A DNA stretch of 39,803 bases, taken from positions 1-39,803 of the forward strand of contig JABXHV010000199.1 in assembly GCA_013373445.1 (NCBI GenBank), read 5' to 3'. Under the pieces are notes generated by a model. That model was not told the origin of the DNA and made no database searches. It saw only the letters and a list, made by a program, of their open reading frames with translations. This document shows, piece after piece, positions 7,863 through 16,555 of this stretch; position 1 is the first letter of the stretch, and each line of letters opens with the position of its first letter. The position numbers were made by a program, and so were the translations under genes. This DNA is from Paracoccaceae bacterium (GTDB lineage: Bacteria > Pseudomonadota > Alphaproteobacteria > Rhizobiales > Stappiaceae).

Positions 7863-7891
7863 AAAGGGTCAGCGCAATGCGCTGGCCCTTT
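7863..7891 (+). terminator. Hairpin after flp, before cpaA
   Basis: AAAGGGTCAGCGC and GCGCTGGCCCTTT form a 13-pair stem with one G-U pair and a three-base loop (AAT), followed by GCATTTTC. It begins 28 bases after the flp stop. It could end most flp transcripts, or stabilise their 3' ends, so that the abundant pilin is made in excess over CpaA and the machinery. Confidence 0.72.
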
Positions 7892-7963
7892 GCATTTTCG
7901 GAGTGCGTGTTTTCAGCTATTGTGCTGCTCTGATTCCTTTTCTCCGCAGAGCTTTATCTCCTA

Positions 7964-8473
7964 ATGATGCACCTGTTTATACCGTTGGCCATTGTACTTA
8001 TCATTGTCGCTGCGTTTTATGACCTTCTGACGATGACGATTCCCAATTGGGTGTCGATTGCGCTTGTTGTTTGCTTTCTGGCAGTCGCAGGCTTTTCAGC
8101 GATGCCGCTTCAGCAGTTCTTGCTGGCAGTCGGAGCCGCCGCGATTGTACTGGCTGTAACCTTTGCATTTTTCGCATTTGGTTGGATGGGTGGCGGTGAC
8201 GCAAAATTGCTCAGTTCGCTTACACTTTGGTTCGGCTGGAGTGAGGATCTGACCAGTTTCCTGATGCTTACCTGCATTTATGGCGCCGTTCTTACGTTCG
8301 CTTTGATCATTTTTCGCAAGTTTGTTTTGTTGCCTGCTTTCTTGGCAAAAATGGACTGGCTGGCAAGGCTGAGCGATTCAATGGTTGGCATACCTTACGG
8401 GATCGCGATATCGGTCGCGGCGCTGCAGGTTTTCGCCAATTCGCCTTGGGTCAAGTCTCTAGGATATTTCTAA
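7964..8473 (+). CDS. cpaA: Prepilin peptidase CpaA (TadV, A24 aspartic peptidase)
   Basis: This inner-membrane aspartic protease should remove leaders from Flp and the TadE-like pseudopilins. The 169 residues are mostly membrane helices. The two catalytic aspartates are visible: the first in AFYDLLTMTIPNW (D20), the second in GWMGGGDAKL (D79). The protein has only the peptidase core, without the N-terminal methyltransferase part of type IVa PilD, as expected for TadV/CpaA. Two adjacent ATG codons are possible starts (7964 or 7967), and no clear ribosome site is visible. It lies after the flp hairpin and 191 bases before cpaB. Confidence 0.92.
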   Translation: MMHLFIPLAIVLIIVAAFYDLLTMTIPNWVSIALVVCFLAVAGFSAMPLQQFLLAVGAAAIVLAVTFAFFAFGWMGGGDAKLLSSLTLWFGWSEDLTSFLMLTCIYGAVLTFALIIFRKFVLLPAFLAKMDWLARLSDSMVGIPYGIAISVAALQVFANSPWVKSLGYF

Positions 8474-8553
8474 GAACGCGCTTCTGATCTTCAGGCAATA
8501 CAATGCAAGAGGTCACGTTGAAACCTGCGCTATTTCCTAACCGATTGTTTATC

Positions 8554-8595
8554 TTAACAAATATTTACCAAAACTTGTAATTCCCAGTTAACCAT
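8554..8595 (+). promoter_or_regulatory. Candidate regulatory element upstream of cpaB
   Basis: At 8554-8568 TTAAC runs directly into AAATATTTAC, a 10-mer also found in the flp leader at 7461-7470, where it follows TTAAC by two bases. The same stretch reads TTAA-N7-TTAC, one base from the CtrA consensus TTAA-N7-TTAA. An exact CtrA half-site TTAACCAT is at 8588-8595. These lie about 70-110 bases before the cpaB ATG and are probably the control region of the cpaB-tadC operon. Confidence 0.5.
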
Positions 8596-8664
8596 GTTTT
8601 GACGATTTGTAAGCCACAGTGACACCAACAGTGCTTTAGGCACGTGGCGTATGTGGATGATTTG

Positions 8665-9435
8665 ATGAAGTACGGAAGACTTTTGGTTCTGGCTGTTGCC
8701 TTGGGTGCAGGGCTTCTCGCCGCACGTTTGGTCCTGAGTTCAAACCAGCCAAGTCCTGAACCGGTAACGGCCGCCCGCGAGAATTCAATGTCCCAGGCAA
8801 AGGTGCTTGTGGCAACGCGCGATGTCGGTCTGGGTGAAAAACTATCTTCATCGGACCTGACGTGGGCAGATTGGCCTGAAAGTGCAATTCCGAACGGGGC
8901 GATGGTTCAGTCAGCGCAATCGGATGCACTGGAAACGGTTACTGGACAGATCGCCAGAGCTCCAATTTACGACGGCGAGCCCATTCGCGAGCAGCGCCTT
9001 GTCAGCACCGACAAAGGCTATATGGCTGCCATTCTCCCAAAGGGTAAAAGGGCGATAGCCGTGAGTGTGGGCGCGGAGACTACAGCCGGCGGGTTTATCC
9101 TGCCAGGTGACCGCGTTGATCTGATCCTCACGCGTTCGGACAACAGCTCATCGGCGATAAGTGAAACATTCATGGAAAACGTGCGTGTGCTGGCGATTGA
9201 CGAAACGACGGCTGGTGAGCGGGATGAAAAGAGCCTTTCCCCCCAACGGACTGCGACTTTGGAACTCTCCATCGAGCAGGCAGAGATTGTCGCCCAGTCA
9301 CAGCAAGTTGGAAAAATTTCTCTGGCGCTGCGCAGCGCCCAGGACTCCGAAGACGATGGTGAAGGTGCAGTCACCAGCCACGGGGGCGTGAATTTTGTGA
9401 AGTACGGTGTTTCAAGTCAGGTCGGAACGAGATGA
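8665..9435 (+). CDS. cpaB: Flp pilus assembly protein CpaB
   Basis: CpaB is a periplasmic, inner-membrane-anchored part of the Tad apparatus that works near the secretin. The 256-residue protein starts MKYGRLLVLAVALGAGLLAA, an uncleaved anchor or signal segment. A SAF domain follows (VLVATRDVGLGEKLSSSDLTW, about residues 42-105), then the RcpC/CpaB domain beginning near GKRAIAVSVGAETTAGGFILP. A GTG start at 8644 would add seven residues, but the ATG at 8665 gives the usual family start and has GGA seven bases upstream. Its stop overlaps the cpaC ATG (ATGA), so the two are translationally coupled. Confidence 0.93.
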   Translation: MKYGRLLVLAVALGAGLLAARLVLSSNQPSPEPVTAARENSMSQAKVLVATRDVGLGEKLSSSDLTWADWPESAIPNGAMVQSAQSDALETVTGQIARAPIYDGEPIREQRLVSTDKGYMAAILPKGKRAIAVSVGAETTAGGFILPGDRVDLILTRSDNSSSAISETFMENVRVLAIDETTAGERDEKSLSPQRTATLELSIEQAEIVAQSQQVGKISLALRSAQDSEDDGEGAVTSHGGVNFVKYGVSSQVGTR

Positions 9436-10886
9436 CAATAGAGTACAGTAAACACGTTCGGTCATTTAAGCAGGTGGTTCAGCGGGCTCTGTTTGGAGCC
9501 GCTGTGTTGGCGTTTGCTGGAATTGGTTTGAGTGTGACCGCTTCGACGCAAAGTGTCGCCAGCGACAATTTTCCAACTCAAATCCATGTGGCAGCGGGTG
9601 AAACCGTCAAGGGTCGTATTCTGACCGTTGGTAAGGGGCGTTCGGTTGTTATCAACTTCGCCGAGCAGATTGCTGATGTGATGGTGTCGAACCCGGCTGT
9701 TGCGGACGCGATCGTGAAAACGCAGCGCCGTGTTGTGGTGATCGGTAATGATGCTGGGCAGGCTAATCTCGTGCTGTTCGGGCGTTCGGGGCGTGAGCTC
9801 GCAAGCTTCAATCTGCGGGTCGAGCCCGATACGTCTGATCTGACGGCTCTCATAAGACGTGTCTTGCCTCGCACAAACATTATGGCTGAGGCGCTCAACG
9901 GCAGCATCATCCTGACAGGTACATCCTCAAACACCGCAGATGCTCAAAAGGCCGCCGATGTGGCTGCGCAGTTCGCAGGCGGTGGCGATGCAGCCAAGGT
10001 TTTGAATATGGTGACTGTCGAAGGCAGTGACCAGGTCCACCTAAAAGTCACGGTTGCCGAAGTGGAGCGCTCCCTGATCAAACAATTGGGCGTTGAAATG
10101 GGTGCCTCCATCGGGATTGGCCAGCACGCGATCAAGTTCAACAACAACAACTCGTTCAATGTGAACTCGAGCATTGTGGATCAGGCGGCTATCGGGTCGT
10201 CCTTCGCAACAGGCGCAACAAGTGTGACAACGAATATTGAAGCGCTTCAGCGCGATGGCCTCGTCAGAACATTGGCAGAGCCGACTTTGACCGCCATTTC
10301 GGGTGAAAACGCAAGCTTCCTGGCGGGTGGTGAATTCCCTATTCCGGTATCTGCGACCGATGGTGAAATTTCCGTCGAGTACAAAAAGTTTGGTGTTGGG
10401 TTGGATTTCACGCCAATCGTTCAGTCGGGCGGACGGATCAGCCTGCGGGTGAAAACCGAGGTGAGTGAGCTGTCAAATGATGGCGCGGTTACAAGTGGTT
10501 CAATTACCCTGTCTGCACTTAAGGTCAGACGGGCAGAGTCGACGATCGAACTCCCATCAGGAGGCACGTTGGTTATGGCGGGCCTTCTCAAGGAGAGCTA
10601 TCGCCAGTCCCTCAACGGTGTTCCAGGCTTGATGCAGATCCCGATCCTTGGGGCTTTGTTCAAGAGCCGAGATTTCCTGCGTCAGCAAACTGAATTGGTG
10701 ATCTTCGTGACGCCTTATACGGTGAAGCCTGTGGCTGCTTCAAAGTTGGTTCGTCCGGACAAGAACCTGCAGCCACCGTCTGATGCATCTGCGATTTTTC
10801 TTAATCGACTTAACAAGATTTTCCGCGGTTCGAGCAACGCTGTTGCCGGAACTTACCACGGTGACGTCGGCTTTATTTATAAGTGA
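9432..10886 (+). CDS. cpaC: Tad secretin CpaC (RcpA)
   Basis: CpaC forms the outer-membrane channel through which the Flp pilus leaves. The 484-residue protein has a signal peptide over roughly the first 40 residues. The pilus-assembly N domain (GRSVVINFAEQIADVMVSNP, about 55-130) and a BON-like segment follow. The secretin domain fills the second half, ending with PGLMQIPILGALFKSRDF and QQTELVIFVTPYTVKP, which is diagnostic of secretins. Length is typical of CpaC. The ATG overlaps the cpaB stop by four bases. The small PilN-domain protein encoded at 6767-7231 is effectively a free-standing version of its N domain. Confidence 0.95.
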   Translation: MTIEYSKHVRSFKQVVQRALFGAAVLAFAGIGLSVTASTQSVASDNFPTQIHVAAGETVKGRILTVGKGRSVVINFAEQIADVMVSNPAVADAIVKTQRRVVVIGNDAGQANLVLFGRSGRELASFNLRVEPDTSDLTALIRRVLPRTNIMAEALNGSIILTGTSSNTADAQKAADVAAQFAGGGDAAKVLNMVTVEGSDQVHLKVTVAEVERSLIKQLGVEMGASIGIGQHAIKFNNNNSFNVNSSIVDQAAIGSSFATGATSVTTNIEALQRDGLVRTLAEPTLTAISGENASFLAGGEFPIPVSATDGEISVEYKKFGVGLDFTPIVQSGGRISLRVKTEVSELSNDGAVTSGSITLSALKVRRAESTIELPSGGTLVMAGLLKESYRQSLNGVPGLMQIPILGALFKSRDFLRQQTELVIFVTPYTVKPVAASKLVRPDKNLQPPSDASAIFLNRLNKIFRGSSNAVAGTYHGDVGFIYK

Positions 10887-10894
10887 GAACAACA

Positions 10895-11611
10895 ATGTTT
10901 GGTGAAAAGAAAAGCCTGTTCCCGCGCGCCGTGACCCTTGGGCTGGTTCTAAGCGCAACGGCGCTCTTGGCAGGGTGCAAGTCTCAGACACCGGAAAGCA
11001 ATTTGTCGATGCTTGCGGCCAATGACTATCAGTTGCGGCATCCAATTGTTGTTGAGGAAGGCTACGAGAACCTCGACCTGCCGGTTGGATCGAATGCACG
11101 CATCTTGAGCACGCAGATGGCCGACCGTATCTCACAATTCGGAGCGCAATCGCGAACCGGCAGTGGGGGATCGGTCGAAGTTTTGGTTCCTTCGGGAGCC
11201 GCAAACGAAGCAGCTGTTCATGCCTTGGTGCCGCAAATTCGAAAGGCACTTGTGCGTGGAGGTGTGAGGTCTTCGAAAGTGGCCGTTCGAAGCTTTGCCG
11301 TTACAGATCCATCTGCGAACGCGCCGATCAGATTGGCGTATCGCAAGATGATGGCGAAGGTTGATGAGTGTGGGCGATGGCCTTCGAACCTGGCCGGTGG
11401 ATTCAATAAGAACGTCGATTATGAAAACTACGGTTGTGCCACACAAGCCAATTTGGCTGCGATGGTCGAGAACCCGGCAGATCTGATTGCGCCGCGGGCT
11501 ATGACACCTGCTGATCAGGCGCGACGTGGGACGGTTTATGAAAAATATCGGGCTGGTGAAGTCACCGCAGCTGACAGCAAAGAAGGCGTCGGCGCCCAGG
11601 TTTCGGAGTAA
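10895..11611 (+). CDS. cpaD: Pilus assembly lipoprotein CpaD
   Basis: CpaD is an outer-membrane lipoprotein that supports the CpaC secretin. The 238-residue protein has a hydrophobic signal ending in LLAGC, with the lipid-bearing cysteine at about residue 28. The CpaD family region holds VEVLVPSGAANEAAV and, near the end, WPSNLAGGFNKNVDYENYGCATQANLAAM and PADLIAPRAMTPAD-like features of the family. A GTG at 10883 overlaps the cpaC stop, but nothing like a ribosome site precedes it; the ATG at 10895 gives a more usual leader. cpaE starts seven bases after the stop. Confidence 0.93.
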   Translation: MFGEKKSLFPRAVTLGLVLSATALLAGCKSQTPESNLSMLAANDYQLRHPIVVEEGYENLDLPVGSNARILSTQMADRISQFGAQSRTGSGGSVEVLVPSGAANEAAVHALVPQIRKALVRGGVRSSKVAVRSFAVTDPSANAPIRLAYRKMMAKVDECGRWPSNLAGGFNKNVDYENYGCATQANLAAMVENPADLIAPRAMTPADQARRGTVYEKYRAGEVTAADSKEGVGAQVSE

Positions 11612-11618
11612 GGCATAG

Positions 11619-12920
11619 ATGAGTACGCAGCCTGAACTACAAGGGTCGATCAATTGGATGGAGACCGAAACTGCGCCGGCCGGAACTATTCCGACCTCTG
11701 GCGCGGATGAGAGTGGCCTGCGCCCGATACCACGCATTTCGATCCAGGCGTTTTGTCAGTCGAGTAGCACTGCAGGTGTTCTTGAGCGGGCATCTTCCGA
11801 TCGCCGTTTGAATAAAGCGCACGTGAAGGGACATATGGGAGGCGTTGCTGCAGCTGTAGAGTTCTACCAGCATGCACCGACACCCAACCTGATCATCGTC
11901 GAATGCGAAGGCAGCCAGGAAAAGCTGCTTGCCGATCTCGATAGCCTGGCAGAGTTTTGCGATTCCGGGACGATGGTGATCGTCATTGGTCAGATCAATG
12001 ATGTCACCCTGTACCGGGAATTGATGCACAGAGGCGTCAGCGAATACCTCGTTGCGCCCTTCGATGTTTACCAGCTGATTGCCGCGATCGGTCGCCTTTA
12101 CAACGGTCCTGAAACCGCACCATTGGGTAAGGTCATCTCCTTCTTTGGTGTGAAGGGGGGCTGTGGCGCCTCGACCATTGCACACAATTGCGCTTGGGCA
12201 CTGGCAAAGAACCTCGAAAACGAAGTGATCATTGCCGATTTGGATCTGCCTTTCGGTACGGCTGGGCTCGACTTCAACAGAGATCCGCTGCAGGGCGTTT
12301 ACGAGGCTGTTGCGTCTCCAGAGCGCCTCGACGAGACCTTTCTTGATCGTATTTTGTCTGAGTGTTCGGAATACTTGACCCTGTTAGCAGCGCCTGCATC
12401 ACTCGAGCGCACCTATGATCACGCCGAGGCTACCTTTGAAGGTCTCGTAGATGTCATGCGCTCATCGTCGCCATTGGTCACACTTGATGTGCCACACACT
12501 TGGAACGCCTGGACCAAAAATGTTCTGGCAAGTGCCGATGAGCTGGTTCTGGTTGCTGAACCGGATTTGGCAAACCTGCGCAATGCCAAGAATGTTGTCG
12601 ATACATTCAAGCAGTTGCGTCCGAATGATCGTCCGCCGCATCTGGTGTTAAATCGTGTGGGTATGCCGAAACGGCCAGAAATCAAGCCTGCTGATTTTGC
12701 GACAGCGCTGGATTTGCATCAGCACACTGAGATCCCGTTTGATCCGCAATTGTTTGGAACCGCAGCGAACAACGGTCAGATGATCGGCGAAGTGGACGCC
12801 AAAAATCCGATCACGGAAACCTTCTCGATGCTCGCAGCCAATGTGTCCGGCAAGCAACGATTGGATGCGGACAAGAAAGCCAGCTTGGGAAGTTTGCTCT
12901 CAAAATTGGTTCGAAAATAG
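11619..12920 (+). CDS. cpaE: Pilus assembly ATPase CpaE (TadZ-like, MinD/ParA family)
   Basis: CpaE is a cytoplasmic protein that places the Tad apparatus, often at a cell pole. The 433 residues comprise an N-terminal receiver-like domain (about 45-160, including LIIVECEGSQEKLLADL) and a MinD/ParA-like ATPase domain. The ATPase part begins VISFFGVKGGCGASTIAHN at about 173, a deviant Walker A with lysine near its start. It continues with IIADLDLPFGTAGLDFN and VLVAEPDLANLRNAKN. A TAAGG ribosome site sits five bases before the ATG. It lies in the middle of the operon, followed by cpaF after 31 bases. Confidence 0.94.
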   Translation: MSTQPELQGSINWMETETAPAGTIPTSGADESGLRPIPRISIQAFCQSSSTAGVLERASSDRRLNKAHVKGHMGGVAAAVEFYQHAPTPNLIIVECEGSQEKLLADLDSLAEFCDSGTMVIVIGQINDVTLYRELMHRGVSEYLVAPFDVYQLIAAIGRLYNGPETAPLGKVISFFGVKGGCGASTIAHNCAWALAKNLENEVIIADLDLPFGTAGLDFNRDPLQGVYEAVASPERLDETFLDRILSECSEYLTLLAAPASLERTYDHAEATFEGLVDVMRSSSPLVTLDVPHTWNAWTKNVLASADELVLVAEPDLANLRNAKNVVDTFKQLRPNDRPPHLVLNRVGMPKRPEIKPADFATALDLHQHTEIPFDPQLFGTAANNGQMIGEVDAKNPITETFSMLAANVSGKQRLDADKKASLGSLLSKLVRK

Positions 12921-12951
12921 TTTTAGGCACAGGTTGGAAAGATAGCGAAAG

Positions 12952-14415
12952 ATGTTTGGTAGACGCGGTTCAACAGTAGCGCCTGATCAAATGCCTGCGG
13001 CAACGCCAGAGGCAAGACCAGCGGATGTAAGACAACCAGACGTCACTCCTGTGCGTGAAGCCCCGAAACCTGAGCCTGTTGCACCCCCTATCGAGGTGAA
13101 GAAGTCCGGGAAATCAAGCGAGTACTATCAAACCAAGGGCGAGATTTTTTCTGCCTTGGTTGAGTCCATTGACCTGTCACAGTTGACCAAACTTGGTCCG
13201 GACGATGCGCGTGACGAAATCCGCGATGTTGTGAATGACATCATCGCGTTGAAGAATGTTGTCATGTCGATCGCTGAGCAGGAAGATCTGCTTGATGACA
13301 TCTGCAACGACATCATGGGGTATGGGCCGCTCGAACCGCTGCTGGCCCGCGATGATATCGCCGATATCATGGTCAACGGCGCTCACACGATCTACATCGA
13401 AACATCGGGTAAGGTCGAGAAGACCGGCATCGCCTTTCAGGACAATGCGCAGTTGATGAACATCTGCCAGCGCATCGTGAGTCAGGTTGGCCGCCGCGTC
13501 GATGAATCCAGTCCTATCTGTGATGCGCGTCTGCCCGATGGCTCTCGTGTCAACGTGATTGCGCCACCGCTGTCGATTGACGGACCGGCCCTGACAATTC
13601 GTAAGTTTAAAAAGGACAAGCTGACCCTTGATCAACTTGTTCGTTTCGGGACCATCACACCAGAAGGTTCAACCCTTCTGCAGATCATTGGACGGTCCCG
13701 CTGTAACGTTCTGATCTCCGGCGGAACGGGTTCGGGTAAGACGACACTTCTGAACTGTTTGACGGCCTTTATCGACACCACCGAACGCATCATTACATGC
13801 GAAGATTCTGCAGAACTTCAGTTGCAGCAGCCGCACGTAGTGCGTCTTGAAACACGTCCTCCGAACCTTGAAGGGGAGGGTGAGATCACAATGCGCGATC
13901 TGGTGAAAAACTGTCTGCGTATGCGCCCTGAACGCATCATCGTAGGTGAGGTGCGTGGACCTGAAGCATTCGATTTGCTGCAGGCCATGAACACCGGCCA
14001 CGATGGTTCAATGGGAACGCTGCATGCCAACTCACCGCGCGAGGCGCTTTCTCGACTGGAGTCCATGATTACCATGGGCGGTTTCTCGCTGCCCTCCAGA
14101 ACTCTGCGGGAGATGATCGTATCTTCGATCGATGTCGTTGTTCAGGCGACGCGCATGCGTGACGGGTCGAGACGCATCACCCACATCACAGAAGTGATGG
14201 GCATGGAAGGTGATGTGATCATCACGCAGGACGTCTTTATCTATGACATGATGGGTGAGGACGCGAATGGCAAGATTCTTGGCAAGCATCGCTCAACTGG
14301 AATCGGTCGTCCGAAGTTCTGGGAACGCGCGCGCTACTTCGGTGAAGAGCATCGTCTTGCTGAAGCTTTGGATGCTTCGGAAGCTCCCGAATACTCCAAT
14401 GAGATGGCGTTGTGA
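12952..14415 (+). CDS. cpaF: Pilus assembly ATPase CpaF (TadA)
   Basis: CpaF is the type II/IV secretion ATPase that powers assembly of Flp at the inner membrane; in Caulobacter the same motor family also drives retraction. The first 50 residues are rich in proline and charge and look disordered. The N-terminal domain follows ([20 protein letters not shown]), then the RecA-like core with Walker [10 protein letters not shown] at about 256-264, the Asp box CEDSAELQL near 283, Walker [10 protein letters not shown] near 330 and the His box [13 protein letters not shown]. At 487 residues it is full length. The stop overlaps the tadB start (TGATG). Confidence 0.96.
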   Translation: MFGRRGSTVAPDQMPAATPEARPADVRQPDVTPVREAPKPEPVAPPIEVKKSGKSSEYYQTKGEIFSALVESIDLSQLTKLGPDDARDEIRDVVNDIIALKNVVMSIAEQEDLLDDICNDIMGYGPLEPLLARDDIADIMVNGAHTIYIETSGKVEKTGIAFQDNAQLMNICQRIVSQVGRRVDESSPICDARLPDGSRVNVIAPPLSIDGPALTIRKFKKDKLTLDQLVRFGTITPEGSTLLQIIGRSRCNVLISGGTGSGKTTLLNCLTAFIDTTERIITCEDSAELQLQQPHVVRLETRPPNLEGEGEITMRDLVKNCLRMRPERIIVGEVRGPEAFDLLQAMNTGHDGSMGTLHANSPREALSRLESMITMGGFSLPSRTLREMIVSSIDVVVQATRMRDGSRRITHITEVMGMEGDVIITQDVFIYDMMGEDANGKILGKHRSTGIGRPKFWERARYFGEEHRLAEALDASEAPEYSNEMAL

Positions 14416-15431
14416 TGGGTGATTTGCTTTCCTCAAATCCGCTTCTGGCTGCGATCGTCGTCGTCGCCCTGGTTGGTTTAAGCATCTCGGCTTTGGCCTA
14501 TGCGCTTTTTCAGCCAATGCTGTCTGGCGATCGCCAGAAGCAGGAACGCTTCAAGGCGATTTCGACACAAACCAGGCGCCACGAAGAGCTCGTCAAGACG
14601 CGTGATGGAGACAGTCGGCGTAAGTCTGTTCAACAGCAGCTCAAGGAATTTGAGCAACGTCAGCAAAAAAAGAACATCAAGCAAAACAAACCCAGTTTGT
14701 CTGTACGCATGGAACAGGCTGGTTTGAGTTGGTCGAAGAAACAATACTACTACTTCAGTGCAGGATGCGGCGTTGCGCTGCCTCTGTTCGTGCTTTTGTT
14801 GACGAACAACCTGTTCGTCTTGGTCGCTGTCGCCTTTGTCGGCGTTTTTGGTGTTCCAGCCTGGACCATAGGTTTCCTGAGGAAGCGCAGGTTTAATGCT
14901 TTCCTGGAAGAGTTCCCTTCTGCAATCGACATTATTGTGCGCGGCGTCAAGGCAGGCTTGCCGCTGGGTGATTGTGTGAAGATCGTTGCACGGGAAGCGT
15001 CTGAACCAGTAGCAGGTGAGTTTCGCCAGATCGTCGATAAGCAGGTGATGGGCCTTCCGCTCGCTGACGCCATTATGCGTATGCCGGACCGAATTCCACT
15101 TGCCGAGGCCAACTTTTTTGCCATCGTGATCTCTATTCAGCAAAAGTCAGGTGGTGGTCTGGCCGAAGCGCTGGGTAACCTGTCAAAGGTTCTACGGTCC
15201 CGAAAAGTTCTGAAACGTAAGGTTCAGGCGCTGAGCTCAGAAGCCAAGTCCTCTGCCGGTATTATCGGATCTCTGCCATTCATCGTCACCGGCGTTTTGG
15301 CCACAGTAGCACCAGATTACATCATGCTGCTGTTCGAACGCACGACGGGCCATATCATTATCGGTGTCAGCTTAACCTGGATGTTTATTGGCATCATGGT
15401 GATGCGCAAAATGATCCACTTTGATTTCTAG
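14415..15431 (+). CDS. tadB: Tad inner-membrane platform protein TadB
   Basis: TadB is a type II secretion F-family membrane protein that pairs with TadC to form the platform driven by CpaF. The 338-residue protein has an N-terminal membrane helix, a charged glutamine- and lysine-rich linker (about 45-85), two helices (about 110-155), the cytoplasmic T2SF domain (FLEEFPSAIDIIVRGVKAGL through LSKVLRSRKVLKRKVQALSS) and C-terminal helices. A GTG at 14412 overlaps the cpaF stop, but the ATG at 14415 shares its first base with the last base of that stop and is the simpler choice. tadC begins 14 bases after the stop. Confidence 0.93.
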   Translation: MGDLLSSNPLLAAIVVVALVGLSISALAYALFQPMLSGDRQKQERFKAISTQTRRHEELVKTRDGDSRRKSVQQQLKEFEQRQQKKNIKQNKPSLSVRMEQAGLSWSKKQYYYFSAGCGVALPLFVLLLTNNLFVLVAVAFVGVFGVPAWTIGFLRKRRFNAFLEEFPSAIDIIVRGVKAGLPLGDCVKIVAREASEPVAGEFRQIVDKQVMGLPLADAIMRMPDRIPLAEANFFAIVISIQQKSGGGLAEALGNLSKVLRSRKVLKRKVQALSSEAKSSAGIIGSLPFIVTGVLATVAPDYIMLLFERTTGHIIIGVSLTWMFIGIMVMRKMIHFDF

Positions 15432-15444
15432 AGGCGCGTGACCA

Positions 15445-16425
15445 ATGAACCTTGAAGCCTTGGCCAATAGTCAAAATCTGCTCGCACTTCTCACAGTTAT
15501 CGCGGTTGTGGGAACTGTTTATAGCTTGGTCATGCCCCTCTTTGAGGGTGATAAGCTCAAGTCTCGCATGAAAACAGTGGCGATCGAACGTGACAAGATC
15601 CGTGCGCGCGAGCGTCAGCGGCTTGCAAGTGAGACAACAGACGCCAGAATGGCGCTGAGATCGAAACCCAAAGAGGGGATCAAGGACATTGTTGAGCGCT
15701 TCAACTTGATGAAAGCGCTGTCTGATGAAGGGACAAAAGGAAAACTGAGGATGGCGGGCTACCGGGGCACGGGGCCGCTTTATACCTTCGTCCTCGCGCG
15801 TGTCTTGGTACCGATAGCGCTGTTCGCGTTTTCCCTCTTTTACGCGTTTGTTCTGTACCATGGCGACGCAAACAATATCTCAAAGGTGTTCGGCAGTATC
15901 TTCGTCGCAGGTTTGGGTGTCTTCGGTCCCAACATCTACATCAAGAACCGCATTGAAAACCGGCAGCTCTCAATCCGCCGTGCATGGCCGGATGCATTGG
16001 ACCTGATGCTTATCTGTGTAGAATCTGGCATGTCCATTGAGGCGGCGTTCGGCCGCGTCGCAGAGGAAATCGGCACCCAGTCTGCTGCTCTTGCAGAAGA
16101 ACTGACCTTGACCAACGCAGAGCTGTCCTATCTGGGCGAGCGGCGCATGGCATACGAAAATCTAGTGGCCCGTACAGGCGTCGACACGGTCAAAAACGTA
16201 GCGATGGCACTCGTTCAGGCAGAGCGATACGGTACGCCGGTTGGCCACGCACTTCGTGTCCTCTCCGAAGACAGCCGTGACCAACGGATGCAGGAAGCCG
16301 AGAAGAAGGCAGCGTCTCTGCCGCCAAAGCTCACGGTTCCAATGATCATTTTCTTCCTGCCAGTGCTGTTTGCTGTCACCATGGGGCCCGTGGTGATGCA
16401 GGTTCTCGATACCTTCAACAAGTAA
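15445..16425 (+). CDS. tadC: Tad inner-membrane platform protein TadC
   Basis: TadC is the partner of TadB in the pilus platform. The 326 residues start with a membrane helix (LLALLTVIAVVGTVYSLVMP), then a basic linker, two helices near 115-165, the T2SF domain (WPDALDLMLICVESGMSIEAAF, then ALVQAERYGTPVGHALRVLSEDSRDQRMQEAEKKAASLPPK in outline) and a final pair of helices ending FFLPVLFAVTMGPVV. A GAGG ribosome site precedes the ATG. It is the last gene of the plus-strand machinery operon; tadD is convergent. Confidence 0.93.
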   Translation: MNLEALANSQNLLALLTVIAVVGTVYSLVMPLFEGDKLKSRMKTVAIERDKIRARERQRLASETTDARMALRSKPKEGIKDIVERFNLMKALSDEGTKGKLRMAGYRGTGPLYTFVLARVLVPIALFAFSLFYAFVLYHGDANNISKVFGSIFVAGLGVFGPNIYIKNRIENRQLSIRRAWPDALDLMLICVESGMSIEAAFGRVAEEIGTQSAALAEELTLTNAELSYLGERRMAYENLVARTGVDTVKNVAMALVQAERYGTPVGHALRVLSEDSRDQRMQEAEKKAASLPPKLTVPMIIFFLPVLFAVTMGPVVMQVLDTFNK

Positions 16426-16460
16426 TTTGACGAGCCTGGCAGTCCGTCGCGTACAGACAG

Positions 16461-16493
16461 CCATTGCCGCTTCTATTTGAGAACGGCAAATGG
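16461..16493. terminator. Possible bidirectional terminator between tadC and tadD
   Basis: CCATTGCCG and CGGCAAATGG form a nine-pair stem with one bulged base and a loop of about 14 bases. It lies between the convergent tadC and tadD genes. There is no T run, so this is only a candidate. Confidence 0.3.
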
Positions 16494-16555
16494 ACCTACA
16501 CTGTCGCGATATCAGTGCTTCAAGATGATCTTCGTTATGAAGGGTGAGGGAAGCT

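Noticed and set aside
10740-11249. 169-codon minus-strand frame across the cpaC/cpaD junction
   Set aside because: It is antisense to two well-supported Tad genes and has no recognisable motif.
14478-15143. 221-codon minus-strand frame opposite tadB
   Set aside because: tadB motifs and operon structure are on the plus strand; the opposite frame has low-complexity composition and no family resemblance.
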